A stretch of DNA of 6,536 nt from Actinomycetota bacterium (lineage in GTDB: Bacteria > Actinomycetota > Acidimicrobiia > Acidimicrobiales > SZUA-35): positions 1 to 6,536 of the forward strand of contig JAQCHM010000196.1 in assembly GCA_027730885.1 (NCBI GenBank). Direction: 5' to 3'. This document shows positions 1 to 5,733 of this stretch, in pieces. A program made the translations under genes and the position numbers. The notes beneath the pieces are model-generated. The model saw only the letters and a list, made by a program, of their open reading frames with translations. It did no database searches and was not told the DNA's origin. Position 1 is the stretch's first letter; each line of letters opens with the position of its first letter.

Positions 1-9
1 ATGCGAATA

Positions 10-36
10 CCACCTACGGTGGGGCAACGGAGTTGC
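10..36. other. Two adjacent small hairpins in the gene-free left end
   Basis: The left 163 bases hold no gene I can support. The only structure seen is a pair of perfect 5-bp inverted repeats with 3-nt loops, one base apart: CCACC-tac-GGTGG at 10-22 and GCAAC-gga-GTTGC at 24-36. They lie about 130 bases beyond the stop of the minus-strand methyltransferase gene, so they could end that transcript. They could equally be the edge of a structured RNA or repeat that continues outside the window. There is no clear T-run. A weaker GCCC/GGGC pairing at 144-154 sits just after the same stop codon. Short GC-rich hairpins arise often by chance in this composition. Confidence 0.25.
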
Positions 37-163
37 AGAACGGGGGTGCGGGGTGAGGGTCTTGCAATCTGCGCCATGACGGCCTCGGCCAGAACGCCGC
101 CTTGTTAGCACCTGCGCGCGTCACCCGTCCGTCAGAGCGATGAGCCCGGCGGGCCTTTGATCC

Positions 164-1219
164 TCACAGCGTCGACCGGAGACGGCCCGCGGCCTCGACC
201 ATCGCCCGTAGCAGCTGGCCGGCCTCGTCCCGTCGGAGGTACTTGAGGCCACAGTCCGGGCCCAGCGTCAGTCGGTCGGGGCCGATGTGCCTGAGCGCAG
301 CCTGGGCTCGCTCGGCGATGACATCGGCCGTGTTGCTCGCCCGGTCGTTGAGATCGATCACGCCGAGGATGATTCGCTTGTTCGAGAGATCGTCCAGCAC
401 ACCGAGGTCGAGCCGCGGTTGTGCGGCCTCGATGGAGATCTCGTCGACGGTGCTGTCGTTCAACTGGGCGAGAAAGGGGTAGGCCGACGGCTTGTCACTG
501 GGAACAACAGCGGCGTAGCCGAAGCACAGGTGCACGACGGTGCGGCACTGGAGACCTTCGAGCGCACGGTCGAGCACGCGGACCCCGAACCGCTCGGCGC
601 TCTCGGGATCGTTGCGGTACCAGGGCTCGTCGAACTGGATCACCTCGACACCCGTCGCCTCCAATCGGCGGGCCTGCTGGTTGATCGCCACTGCGAAGTC
701 GGTTGCCAACGCTTCGAGATCGCCGTAGTACTCGTCCTTGCACTGTTGGGCCAGCGTGAACGGGCCGGGGAGGGTCACTTTGGGGACACGGGTGGTCGTC
801 GCCACGAGGTGGCTGGCATCGTCGAACTCGATGTCGGCGCCTCGACCTCGAGCGAGGACGATCGGCCCCACGACACGGGGAACAGTCGTGGCCTGTCCCG
901 CCCGCGTGACCAGCTTTGCCGGTCGGTCGATGTCGACGCCGTCGACCGCGGTCAGGAAGTGGTTGGAATAGCTCTCGCGCCCCACCTCACCGTCGGTGAC
1001 GATGTCGACTCCCGCAGCTTCCATCTCGCGTATCGCCAACGTGGCTGCGTCGCGTCGGGCCTCGTCGAAGTGCTCGGGCGCTGTGCGCCACAGATCGCTC
1101 CTTCGTACCCGCGGGACGGTGGCGCCCAGCGCCTCTCGGTCGATCAGCCACGCGGGCTGGGGATGGCTTCCGACGACCGTGGTCGGGAGGAGTGGCAGGG
1201 AGTCGATCCGGTGGTCCAT
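164..1219 (-). CDS. MetE-like zinc methyltransferase (cobalamin-independent methionine synthase II family)
   Basis: This 351-residue protein corresponds to the catalytic C-terminal half of cobalamin-independent methionine synthase, without the duplicated N-terminal half of full-length MetE (about 750 residues). The opening TTVVGSHPQ (residues 13-21) is the usual first strand of the barrel. DGEVGR (76-81) and IQFDEPW (194-200) match the amino-acid-binding acidic motifs of MetE. All four expected zinc ligands are present: His230 and Cys232 in VHLCFG, Glu264 in ISIEAAQP, and Cys323 in GPDCGLKY. It should therefore bind a thiol substrate through zinc and transfer a methyl group in the cytoplasm. 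Neither donor nor acceptor is known: short MetE relatives include methionine synthases using other methyl donors, and coenzyme M transferases. The ATG at 1219 is preceded by GAAGG 11 nt upstream, a weak ribosome site. It lies 69 bp after the oxidase stop and is probably the last gene of the minus-strand unit. Confidence 0.9.
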   Translation of the reverse strand: MDHRIDSLPLLPTTVVGSHPQPAWLIDREALGATVPRVRRSDLWRTAPEHFDEARRDAATLAIREMEAAGVDIVTDGEVGRESYSNHFLTAVDGVDIDRPAKLVTRAGQATTVPRVVGPIVLARGRGADIEFDDASHLVATTTRVPKVTLPGPFTLAQQCKDEYYGDLEALATDFAVAINQQARRLEATGVEVIQFDEPWYRNDPESAERFGVRVLDRALEGLQCRTVVHLCFGYAAVVPSDKPSAYPFLAQLNDSTVDEISIEAAQPRLDLGVLDDLSNKRIILGVIDLNDRASNTADVIAERAQAALRHIGPDRLTLGPDCGLKYLRRDEAGQLLRAMVEAAGRLRSTL

Positions 1220-1288
1220 CGGGGTTTCTACCTTCGTGGGTGGTTCAAGTCGCGCGTCACGATTCGACGGACGGTACCGACTTCCGCG

Positions 1289-2422
1289 TCATTGGACGAT
1301 CGCCGGCTCGGCGAAACGTGCCGGCGCGAGTGCGGGATCCCAACGGTCGCCCAGGACGCCGGCCGCGACGGCCTCGCCCGAGCCGATGCCCCAGGTGATC
1401 CCTTGGCTTCCGTGACCGGTGGCCAAGATGAGTCCCTCCATGCCCGGCACTGGGCCGTGCAACGGGAGACCATCGTCGGACATCGGGCGCCGACAGCTGC
1501 GAATCTCGACGATCGGCAGCGAGGCGACCGCCGGCACCAGCTCGGCGGCTCGGCGGCAGACGGCGGTGACCGCTTCGTCCTGGTGCTCGGGATCGTCGGT
1601 GGCGCTGGTCTGTAGCGAGGCACCCAGCAACAGTCGCCCGGCCCCATCCTGTTGGATGAGGCCGGCCACGGCCGGAGGATCGACGGTCCCCGAAGCCAAC
1701 TCGCCGACGGTCGGTGTGCCGAGGCCCTTCTGGGTCGCTCCCCAGGTGTTGTCCTCGAGGGCGTGCCGCAACCGGAACGGGGCGGGTCGGGTGACGACCA
1801 GCCAGCCTCGGACCCCCCGAACCGGCACGTCGAAGTCGGTGGACCGACACACCCGCCACGACCAAGGTCCGGCAGCCACGATGACGACGCCTGCCTCGAT
1901 GCGGCCGTCGTCGCTCAGAACACCGGTCACGTGGTCGGCCGTTCGAAGCAGCTCGCGCACCCCGACGCCGGTGCGAATGTTCGCTCCTGCGGCCCGTGCC
2001 TCCTCGGCCAGGGCAACGACGGCGGCGGCCGGATCGATGCGCCGAGCGTCGTGGTTCAGCCAGCCGCTCGTGATCGACGGTCCAAGGAGCGGTTCGACCG
2101 CGGCCAGGTCGGCCCGCGCGAGGTGCTCGGAGTGGTCGCCCTCGCCGACCATGAGGCAGCCGTGGCTCATCCGGTCGAAGAAGAACGCATGACCAGATCG
2201 CTCGTGAAGCTCTTCGTAGAGCTCGATGCCCCGAGTAGCGATTGCTGCCATTTCCGGCGGGTGCGGCCCGATGACCAGGCCCTGGTTTCGCCCCGAAGCG
2301 TGCGCGGCCAAACCGTCTCGTTCCAGCAGATCCACGCGGACGCCGGCTCGGGCGAGGGCCCACGCGGTGGCGACGCCGATCACGCCTCCACCGACGACAA
2401 TGACATCCGGGCGACCGGTCAC
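1289..2422 (-). CDS. FAD-dependent amine/amino acid oxidoreductase (DAO, DadA/sarcosine oxidase-like)
   Basis: This 377-residue protein is a full-length member of the DAO family (COG0665), which oxidises C-N bonds of D-amino acids, glycine, sarcosine, proline and related amines. The N-terminal dinucleotide-binding motif is VIVVGGGVIG (residues 7-16), with Glu34 ending the second strand to hold the ribose. ASGRNQG (42-48) is the conserved flavin-contact segment and VVIVAAGPWS (179-188) the second FAD strand. The C-terminal block RRPMSDDGLP (311-320) followed by ATGHGSQG (334-341) is the substrate and flavin-closing region. Cys310, two residues before Arg312, falls where monomeric sarcosine oxidase carries its flavin-linked cysteine, though the rest of that motif differs. 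No signal peptide or membrane segment is seen, so it is probably cytoplasmic. The start is GTG: an in-frame TGA lies 27 bases upstream with no other start between. No Shine-Dalgarno is visible; a tandem repeat occupies that place. The substrate cannot be read from the sequence. Confidence 0.92.
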   Translation of the reverse strand: MTGRPDVIVVGGGVIGVATAWALARAGVRVDLLERDGLAAHASGRNQGLVIGPHPPEMAAIATRGIELYEELHERSGHAFFFDRMSHGCLMVGEGDHSEHLARADLAAVEPLLGPSITSGWLNHDARRIDPAAAVVALAEEARAAGANIRTGVGVRELLRTADHVTGVLSDDGRIEAGVVIVAAGPWSWRVCRSTDFDVPVRGVRGWLVVTRPAPFRLRHALEDNTWGATQKGLGTPTVGELASGTVDPPAVAGLIQQDGAGRLLLGASLQTSATDDPEHQDEAVTAVCRRAAELVPAVASLPIVEIRSCRRPMSDDGLPLHGPVPGMEGLILATGHGSQGITWGIGSGEAVAAGVLGDRWDPALAPARFAEPAIVQ

Positions 2423-2450
2423 GGCTGCCCGGTCACGGCTGCCCGGTCAA
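2409..2450 (-). repeat. Three tandem 14-bp repeats ahead of and across the oxidase start codon
   Basis: Read on the minus strand there are three 14-base units. They are TTGACCGGGCAGCC (2450-2437), GTGACCGGGCAGCC (2436-2423) and the diverged GTGACCGGTCGCCC (2422-2409), which is the start of the oxidase gene. The first two differ at one base and the third at three. Because 14 is not a multiple of three, each copy is in a different frame. In copies one and two the frame is start-ACC-GGG-CAG-CCG-TGA, and the TGA overlaps the GTG of the next copy. The encoded peptides are MTGQP, MTGQP and then MTGRP at the beginning of the oxidase. The repeat is certain; a role in translational coupling is an inference. 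It occupies half of the 82-bp gap between the esterase and oxidase genes. Confidence 0.9.
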
Positions 2451-2504
2451 GGGAGTCGAAGGTTCGAGGCGATCACGACGTGGACCGTGCATGGGCCCCC
2501 AACA

Positions 2505-3644
2505 TTACTGGAGACGGTGACGGCTGAAGAACTCCCAGGACAGCTCGGTCGCGTCGATGTCGTTGGTGGTGACTCCGAGACCGGCGATCTGCCCGATGGC
2601 GAGCGACGTGGCCGATCCGGGCCAGGTATGACCGGCGTTGTCGATGCGGTAGAAAATGGCCTCGACCCCGACGGGGCATCCGGTGTATTCGAATGCAGTG
2701 ACGTCAGCTGACACGGGTCGCTGGCTCGGTTCCGCCTGGCAGCCGAACGTTGTCGCGAATTGGCCGAACTCGTCGGGAATCGAGGGCTCGAAGATCTCGA
2801 GCCGTACACCGGGGGCGAGGGAAGAGAAACCCCCGCCTTCGTACGGCACGATCTCGTCGTCGACGCCGTGGAACGCCAGATAGGGCACCGCTCGGCTGGG
2901 CCTGCAGTCGTCGGGGTGGAAGACCGCCGCGATGGACGCGGCAGCTGCGATCCGGTCGGCCAGCTCGCAGACCAGTCGAGAGCTGAAGTATCCGCCGTTC
3001 GACATGCCGGTCGTGTAGATCCGGGCTTCATCGACGCACGCACTCGCAATCACACGATCGAGTACGGCCTCGGCGAACGCTAGGTCGTCGCGCGAAGGGT
3101 CGTCGGCCTCGGTCAGCTCCCACGAGTTCCGAGTCTCGCCCGGCGCGGGCAGCCCGGTGGGTGCCACGACGAGGATGCCCTCGCGTTCGGCCAACACCGA
3201 ATACTCGGAGAAACTGAGCTGGTCGGGGCCGTTCGATCCGAGACCGTGCCAGTTGAGGACCAGGGGGGTCGGCTTCGATGGGTCGTAGCTCCTCGGCACG
3301 ACGAACTCGTACTCCCGGTTCCTCTCCTCGAAGTCGAACGACACCGTCGATCGGCCGGGGGGAAGCGCCAGCCCGCAGCCAGATCCCGATGTGTCCGTCG
3401 CGAGACTCGTGGTCGAGGACTTGGTCGAACCAATAGGGGCGGATGTCGTTGGTCCGGAGGTGGTTGCCGTCGCAGCGGTAGGGGCCGGCCCCGGGGGAGG
3501 AGCGGCGGAACCGGACGAGGTGCCGGTGCAGCCTGCGGCCGCCACGCAGAGCACCAGCACCAGCGCCAGTGCCGACGACCGACGCCGAACCGCGGGCAGG
3601 CGTCCGCTCGGATCAGGCACGATCCGCAAGAGCCGCGATGGCAT
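2505..3644 (-). CDS. Exported lipoprotein esterase, PHB depolymerase/LpqC family
   Basis: This is a secreted serine esterase of about 379 residues. It has an arginine-bearing N-region, a hydrophobic core at residues 24-38 and a lipobox-like VAAAGC with Cys39, so it is probably a lipid-anchored protein facing outward. A Ser/Thr/Pro/Ala-rich linker (about 40-88) precedes the alpha/beta hydrolase domain. The oxyanion motif is NWHGLGSN (131-138), the nucleophile Ser215 lies in GMSNGG, the acid is probably Asp263 in FHGVDDEIVPY, and the base is His339 in GHTWPG. These match the esterase_phb/LpqC group, which includes polyhydroxybutyrate depolymerases and feruloyl esterases; the natural ester is unknown. 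Six further cysteines (90, 203, 226, 247, 302, 323) could form disulfides. The start is uncertain: ATG at 3644 overlaps the preceding hydrolase gene by 32 bases, while GTG at 3620 overlaps by 8 and gives a more usual 30-residue signal peptide (371 residues in all). Neither has a clear ribosome site. An open frame reaching 3887 is overlap with that gene and is not used. Confidence 0.9.
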   Translation of the reverse strand: MPSRLLRIVPDPSGRLPAVRRRSSALALVLVLCVAAAGCTGTSSGSAAPPPGPAPTAATATTSGPTTSAPIGSTKSSTTSLATDTSGSGCGLALPPGRSTVSFDFEERNREYEFVVPRSYDPSKPTPLVLNWHGLGSNGPDQLSFSEYSVLAEREGILVVAPTGLPAPGETRNSWELTEADDPSRDDLAFAEAVLDRVIASACVDEARIYTTGMSNGGYFSSRLVCELADRIAAAASIAAVFHPDDCRPSRAVPYLAFHGVDDEIVPYEGGGFSSLAPGVRLEIFEPSIPDEFGQFATTFGCQAEPSQRPVSADVTAFEYTGCPVGVEAIFYRIDNAGHTWPGSATSLAIGQIAGLGVTTNDIDATELSWEFFSRHRLQ

Positions 3645-4491
3645 CGCCGATCGGAGCCCACAGCGGCGGGTGAATGTCGTGGCCCATCTCGTCGATGACC
3701 AGCAGCTCGGCCCCGGGGACAGCCGCCGCCGTGGCCTCGCCTCCTGACAGCGTGACCAGCGGGTCGAGTCGCCCGTGAATGACGAGCGTGGGCACCCGAA
3801 GCTGTCGCAACTCCGCCGTGCGGTCGCCGTCGGCCGCGATGGCCAACAACTGGTACGCCGGTCCCGGCGGGTGGAACGACCGGTCATAGAAGCGAGGTGC
3901 CATCTGACGCCAATACTCCGGGTCGTAGTGGCTGCCGCTGATGACCTGGCGGTTGGCGACGGTGTGTTCGATGTAGCCGTCGCGATCCGACGGGGCCGGC
4001 GTGCTGAGCGTGGCCATCGCTGCAGGCGTCGCCTGTCCGACCGCAGTGTCGCCGGTGGTCGACATGATCGACGTCATCGACAGAACCAGGTCCGGGTGAT
4101 CGATGGCCATGCGCTGGACGATCATCCCTCCCATCGACATGCCCACGACGTGGGCCCGCTCGACACCGACGGCGTCGAGAACCGCGATGCCGTCGGCCGC
4201 CATGTCGGCCAGGGTGTACGGCGGCGCCTCGGTAGCGGTCCCCGAGCGCAGCGAGGCCATGGCCCCCCAGAGGTCGGCAGGAAGGGGCACCGGACTCTTG
4301 GAGGTGAGGCCCACGTCGCGATTGTCGAAGGTGAGAACCTGGAATCCGCGGTCGACCAGGTAGCGGCAGAAACCGAGATCCCAGGCAATGAGCTGGGAGC
4401 CGAGGCCGTTCACGAGGAGCATGGTGCGGTCGGCTCCGGCACCGTGCACCTCGTACTCGATGGAGACGCCGTTGGCATTGATCGAAGGCAT
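3613..4491 (-). CDS. Alpha/beta hydrolase, RdmC-like esterase
   Basis: This 292-residue protein is a complete cytoplasmic alpha/beta hydrolase with no signal peptide. The oxyanion region is NGLGS (residues 28-32), followed by FDNRDVGLT (55-63), the FD-RD-G-S-type strand typical of relatives of RdmC, the aclacinomycin methylesterase. The nucleophile is Ser119 in VVGMSMGG, the acid Asp243 in HGRLDPLV and the base His271 in EMGHD, so the triad is intact. Known relatives hydrolyse methyl esters or other small carboxylic esters; the substrate here is unknown. The ATG at 4491 is supported by similarity beginning at the first strand (MPSINANGVSIEYEVHG) and by a -10 box seven bases upstream, which implies a leaderless message. 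It is the first gene of the minus-strand unit. Its TGA lies inside the beginning of the exported esterase gene, which suggests coupled translation of the two hydrolases. Confidence 0.93.
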   Translation of the reverse strand: MPSINANGVSIEYEVHGAGADRTMLLVNGLGSQLIAWDLGFCRYLVDRGFQVLTFDNRDVGLTSKSPVPLPADLWGAMASLRSGTATEAPPYTLADMAADGIAVLDAVGVERAHVVGMSMGGMIVQRMAIDHPDLVLSMTSIMSTTGDTAVGQATPAAMATLSTPAPSDRDGYIEHTVANRQVISGSHYDPEYWRQMAPRFYDRSFHPPGPAYQLLAIAADGDRTAELRQLRVPTLVIHGRLDPLVTLSGGEATAAAVPGAELLVIDEMGHDIHPPLWAPIGDAIAALADRA

Positions 4492-4498
4492 GGCTGCG

Positions 4499-4504
4499 AG
4501 CGTA
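4499..4504 (-). promoter_or_regulatory. -10 box of the hydrolase-led operon (leaderless)
   Basis: On the minus strand TACGCT is followed by seven bases and then the ATG at 4491. It fits the actinobacterial TANNNT consensus and would place transcription initiation at or next to the A of the start codon. No -35 element resembling TTGACA is seen at the usual spacing, which is common in this group. No Shine-Dalgarno is present. This is a pattern match with no transcript data behind it. Confidence 0.5.
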
Positions 4505-4515
4505 GGCCACCCAAG

Positions 4516-4525
4516 CGGCCGGCCG
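4516..4525. promoter_or_regulatory. GC palindrome centred between the divergent promoters
   Basis: CGGCCGGCCG is a perfect 10-bp palindrome. Its centre is within two bases of the midpoint between the two divergent -10 boxes, so a protein bound here would cover the -35 area of both promoters. It could be an operator, but a run of CGG/CCG units is also likely by chance in such GC-rich DNA. No regulator gene is present in the window. Confidence 0.2.
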
Positions 4526-4533
4526 GCGACGGC

Positions 4534-4539
4534 TATGCT
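4534..4539 (+). promoter_or_regulatory. -10 box of the CoA-transferase gene (leaderless)
   Basis: TATGCT is followed by six bases (GCCGCC) and then the ATG at 4546. It matches the TANNNT form of actinobacterial -10 boxes and predicts a transcript starting at the initiator codon. The lack of any Shine-Dalgarno agrees with this. It faces away from the hydrolase promoter, with 29 bases between the two -10 boxes. Confidence 0.5.
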
Positions 4540-4545
4540 GCCGCC

Positions 4546-5733
4546 ATGTCAGGTGCACTCGACGGAATCGTCATCATCGATGTCTCGACCCTCGTCCAGG
4601 GACCCCAGGCCGCCTCAATGCTGCACGGCCTCGGGGCCGAGGTCATCAAGGTCGAGCTTCCTGGGGCCGGCGACGTCGGCCGCCACGTTGCCGTCATTCC
4701 CGACTGGGGCGGCCCTGTCTTCATCGCCCACAACAGGGGGAAGCGCTCCATCACCCTCGACCTGCGAACCCCATCGGGGAAAGCGGCGCTCGAACGCATG
4801 TGTGCCTCGGCCGACGTTCTGCTGTCCAACTTCATGCCCGGCACCCTGGAAGGGTGGGGTCTCAGCTACGACCACCTGGCGACCATCAACCCACGGCTCA
4901 TCTGGGCGGCAGCGTCCTACCTCGGGCCCCACGGTCCCGACGCTCGGCGGGAGGGCGCCGACATGGCGGGTCAGGCGATGGGGGGCATCATCTCAACGAC
5001 CGGCAGCGACGGCGGCCCCATGACGCCGATCGGAGCGCTGATCGCCGACAGCACAGGTGCCCAGAATCTGACGACGGGCATCCTGGCCGCGCTCTTCGCT
5101 CGTGAGAAGACGGGCCGTGGCCAGCGGGTGGACGTCTCCTTGCTCGGTGGCCAGATGTGGTTGCAGTCGACGGAGCTGACCTATTACCTCATCACCGGTG
5201 AGACCGCCGGAAGGTCGAACGCCGGCCACCCGTTGGTCGACGCGCTGTACGGCATCTTCCCAACCGTCGATGGTTTCATCGCCATCGCGGGGTGCCCCGA
5301 GCACCTGTGGCCCGGCATGGTGCGGGCGGTCGAACGACCCGATCTGCTGGACAATCCGCGTTTCGGGACCTACTTCACGACGCCGGAGATCAGGGCGGAA
5401 CTGTTCGTTACGTTCAATGAGATCTTCGCCACTCGGACCACCGCTGAATGGTGCGAACGGCTGGCCGCCGAGGGTCAGCGATTCGCCCCGGTTCGGAGCC
5501 ACAGCGAGGTGGCCGACGACCCTCAAGCCGCGGCGAATGGGTATGTCGTCGCGGTCGATCACCCCGACCATGGCTCTGTTCGTGTCGTCGGCAACCCGAT
5601 CACGATGACCGACACTCCAACGCGCACGGGGATCTCGGCTCCCGAGCTCGGGCAACACACCGAGGAGATCCTGCTCGAGCTGGGCTACACCTGGGACGAC
5701 ATCGCTCGGTTCGGGGAAGAGTCAGCGATCTGA
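4546..5733 (+). CDS. Class III CoA-transferase (CaiB/BaiF family)
   Basis: This 395-residue protein is a full-length class III CoA-transferase, which moves CoA between two carboxylic acids through an aspartyl-CoA thioester. The family also contains alpha-methylacyl-CoA racemases, which use the fold differently. Visible signatures are VQGPQAASMLHGLGAEVIKVE (17-37, where many members have AGP), NRGKRSITLDL (63-73), SNFMPGTLEGWGL (94-106) and the catalytic Asp168 in ADSTGAQ. RGQRVDVSLL (191-200) and the C-terminal APVRSHSEVADDPQ (314-327) and LGQHTEEILLELG (368-380) complete it. The protein is presumably a cytoplasmic homodimer with the interlaced fold of formyl-CoA transferase. The acids it uses cannot be identified. 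The ATG at 4546 is chosen because similarity begins there and a -10 box lies just upstream; the frame is open for another 257 codons, but only as antisense to the hydrolase. The 3' end overlaps the convergent transporter gene by 12 bp. Confidence 0.94.
   Translation: MSGALDGIVIIDVSTLVQGPQAASMLHGLGAEVIKVELPGAGDVGRHVAVIPDWGGPVFIAHNRGKRSITLDLRTPSGKAALERMCASADVLLSNFMPGTLEGWGLSYDHLATINPRLIWAAASYLGPHGPDARREGADMAGQAMGGIISTTGSDGGPMTPIGALIADSTGAQNLTTGILAALFAREKTGRGQRVDVSLLGGQMWLQSTELTYYLITGETAGRSNAGHPLVDALYGIFPTVDGFIAIAGCPEHLWPGMVRAVERPDLLDNPRFGTYFTTPEIRAELFVTFNEIFATRTTAEWCERLAAEGQRFAPVRSHSEVADDPQAAANGYVVAVDHPDHGSVRVVGNPITMTDTPTRTGISAPELGQHTEEILLELGYTWDDIARFGEESAI

Noticed and set aside
1..108. Plus-strand frame of 35 codons starting at base 1
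   Set aside because: It has no ribosome site in view, no recognisable motif, and starts exactly at the window edge. It cannot be told from chance.
144..154. Hairpin just after the methyltransferase stop as its terminator
   Set aside because: The stem is only 4 bp with a 3-nt loop, and no T-run follows on the minus strand.
287..1615. Plus-strand open frame of 442 codons
   Set aside because: It lies antisense to both the methyltransferase and the oxidase, shows no family motif, and crosses the boundary between two well-supported genes. Long antisense frames are expected in GC-rich coding DNA.
1257..2363. Minus-strand 368-codon frame inside the oxidase gene
   Set aside because: It is a frame-shifted shadow of the oxidase, rich in Arg, Gly and Pro, without recognisable motifs.
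2456..2467. Inverted repeat TCGAAggTTCGA upstream of the oxidase
   Set aside because: It is a 5-bp repeat with a 2-base centre and does not extend, so it is too short to call an operator without conservation data.
1652..2527. Plus-strand 291-codon frame
   Set aside because: It is antisense to the oxidase and has no family signature; the opposite strand has complete FAD motifs.
3645..3887. N-terminal extension of the exported esterase
   Set aside because: These 81 codons are the shifted frame of the overlapping hydrolase and would bury the signal peptide inside the protein.
3775..4545. N-terminal extension of the CoA-transferase by 257 codons
   Set aside because: It is antisense to the hydrolase and lacks motifs; family similarity and the -10 box both point to the ATG at 4546.
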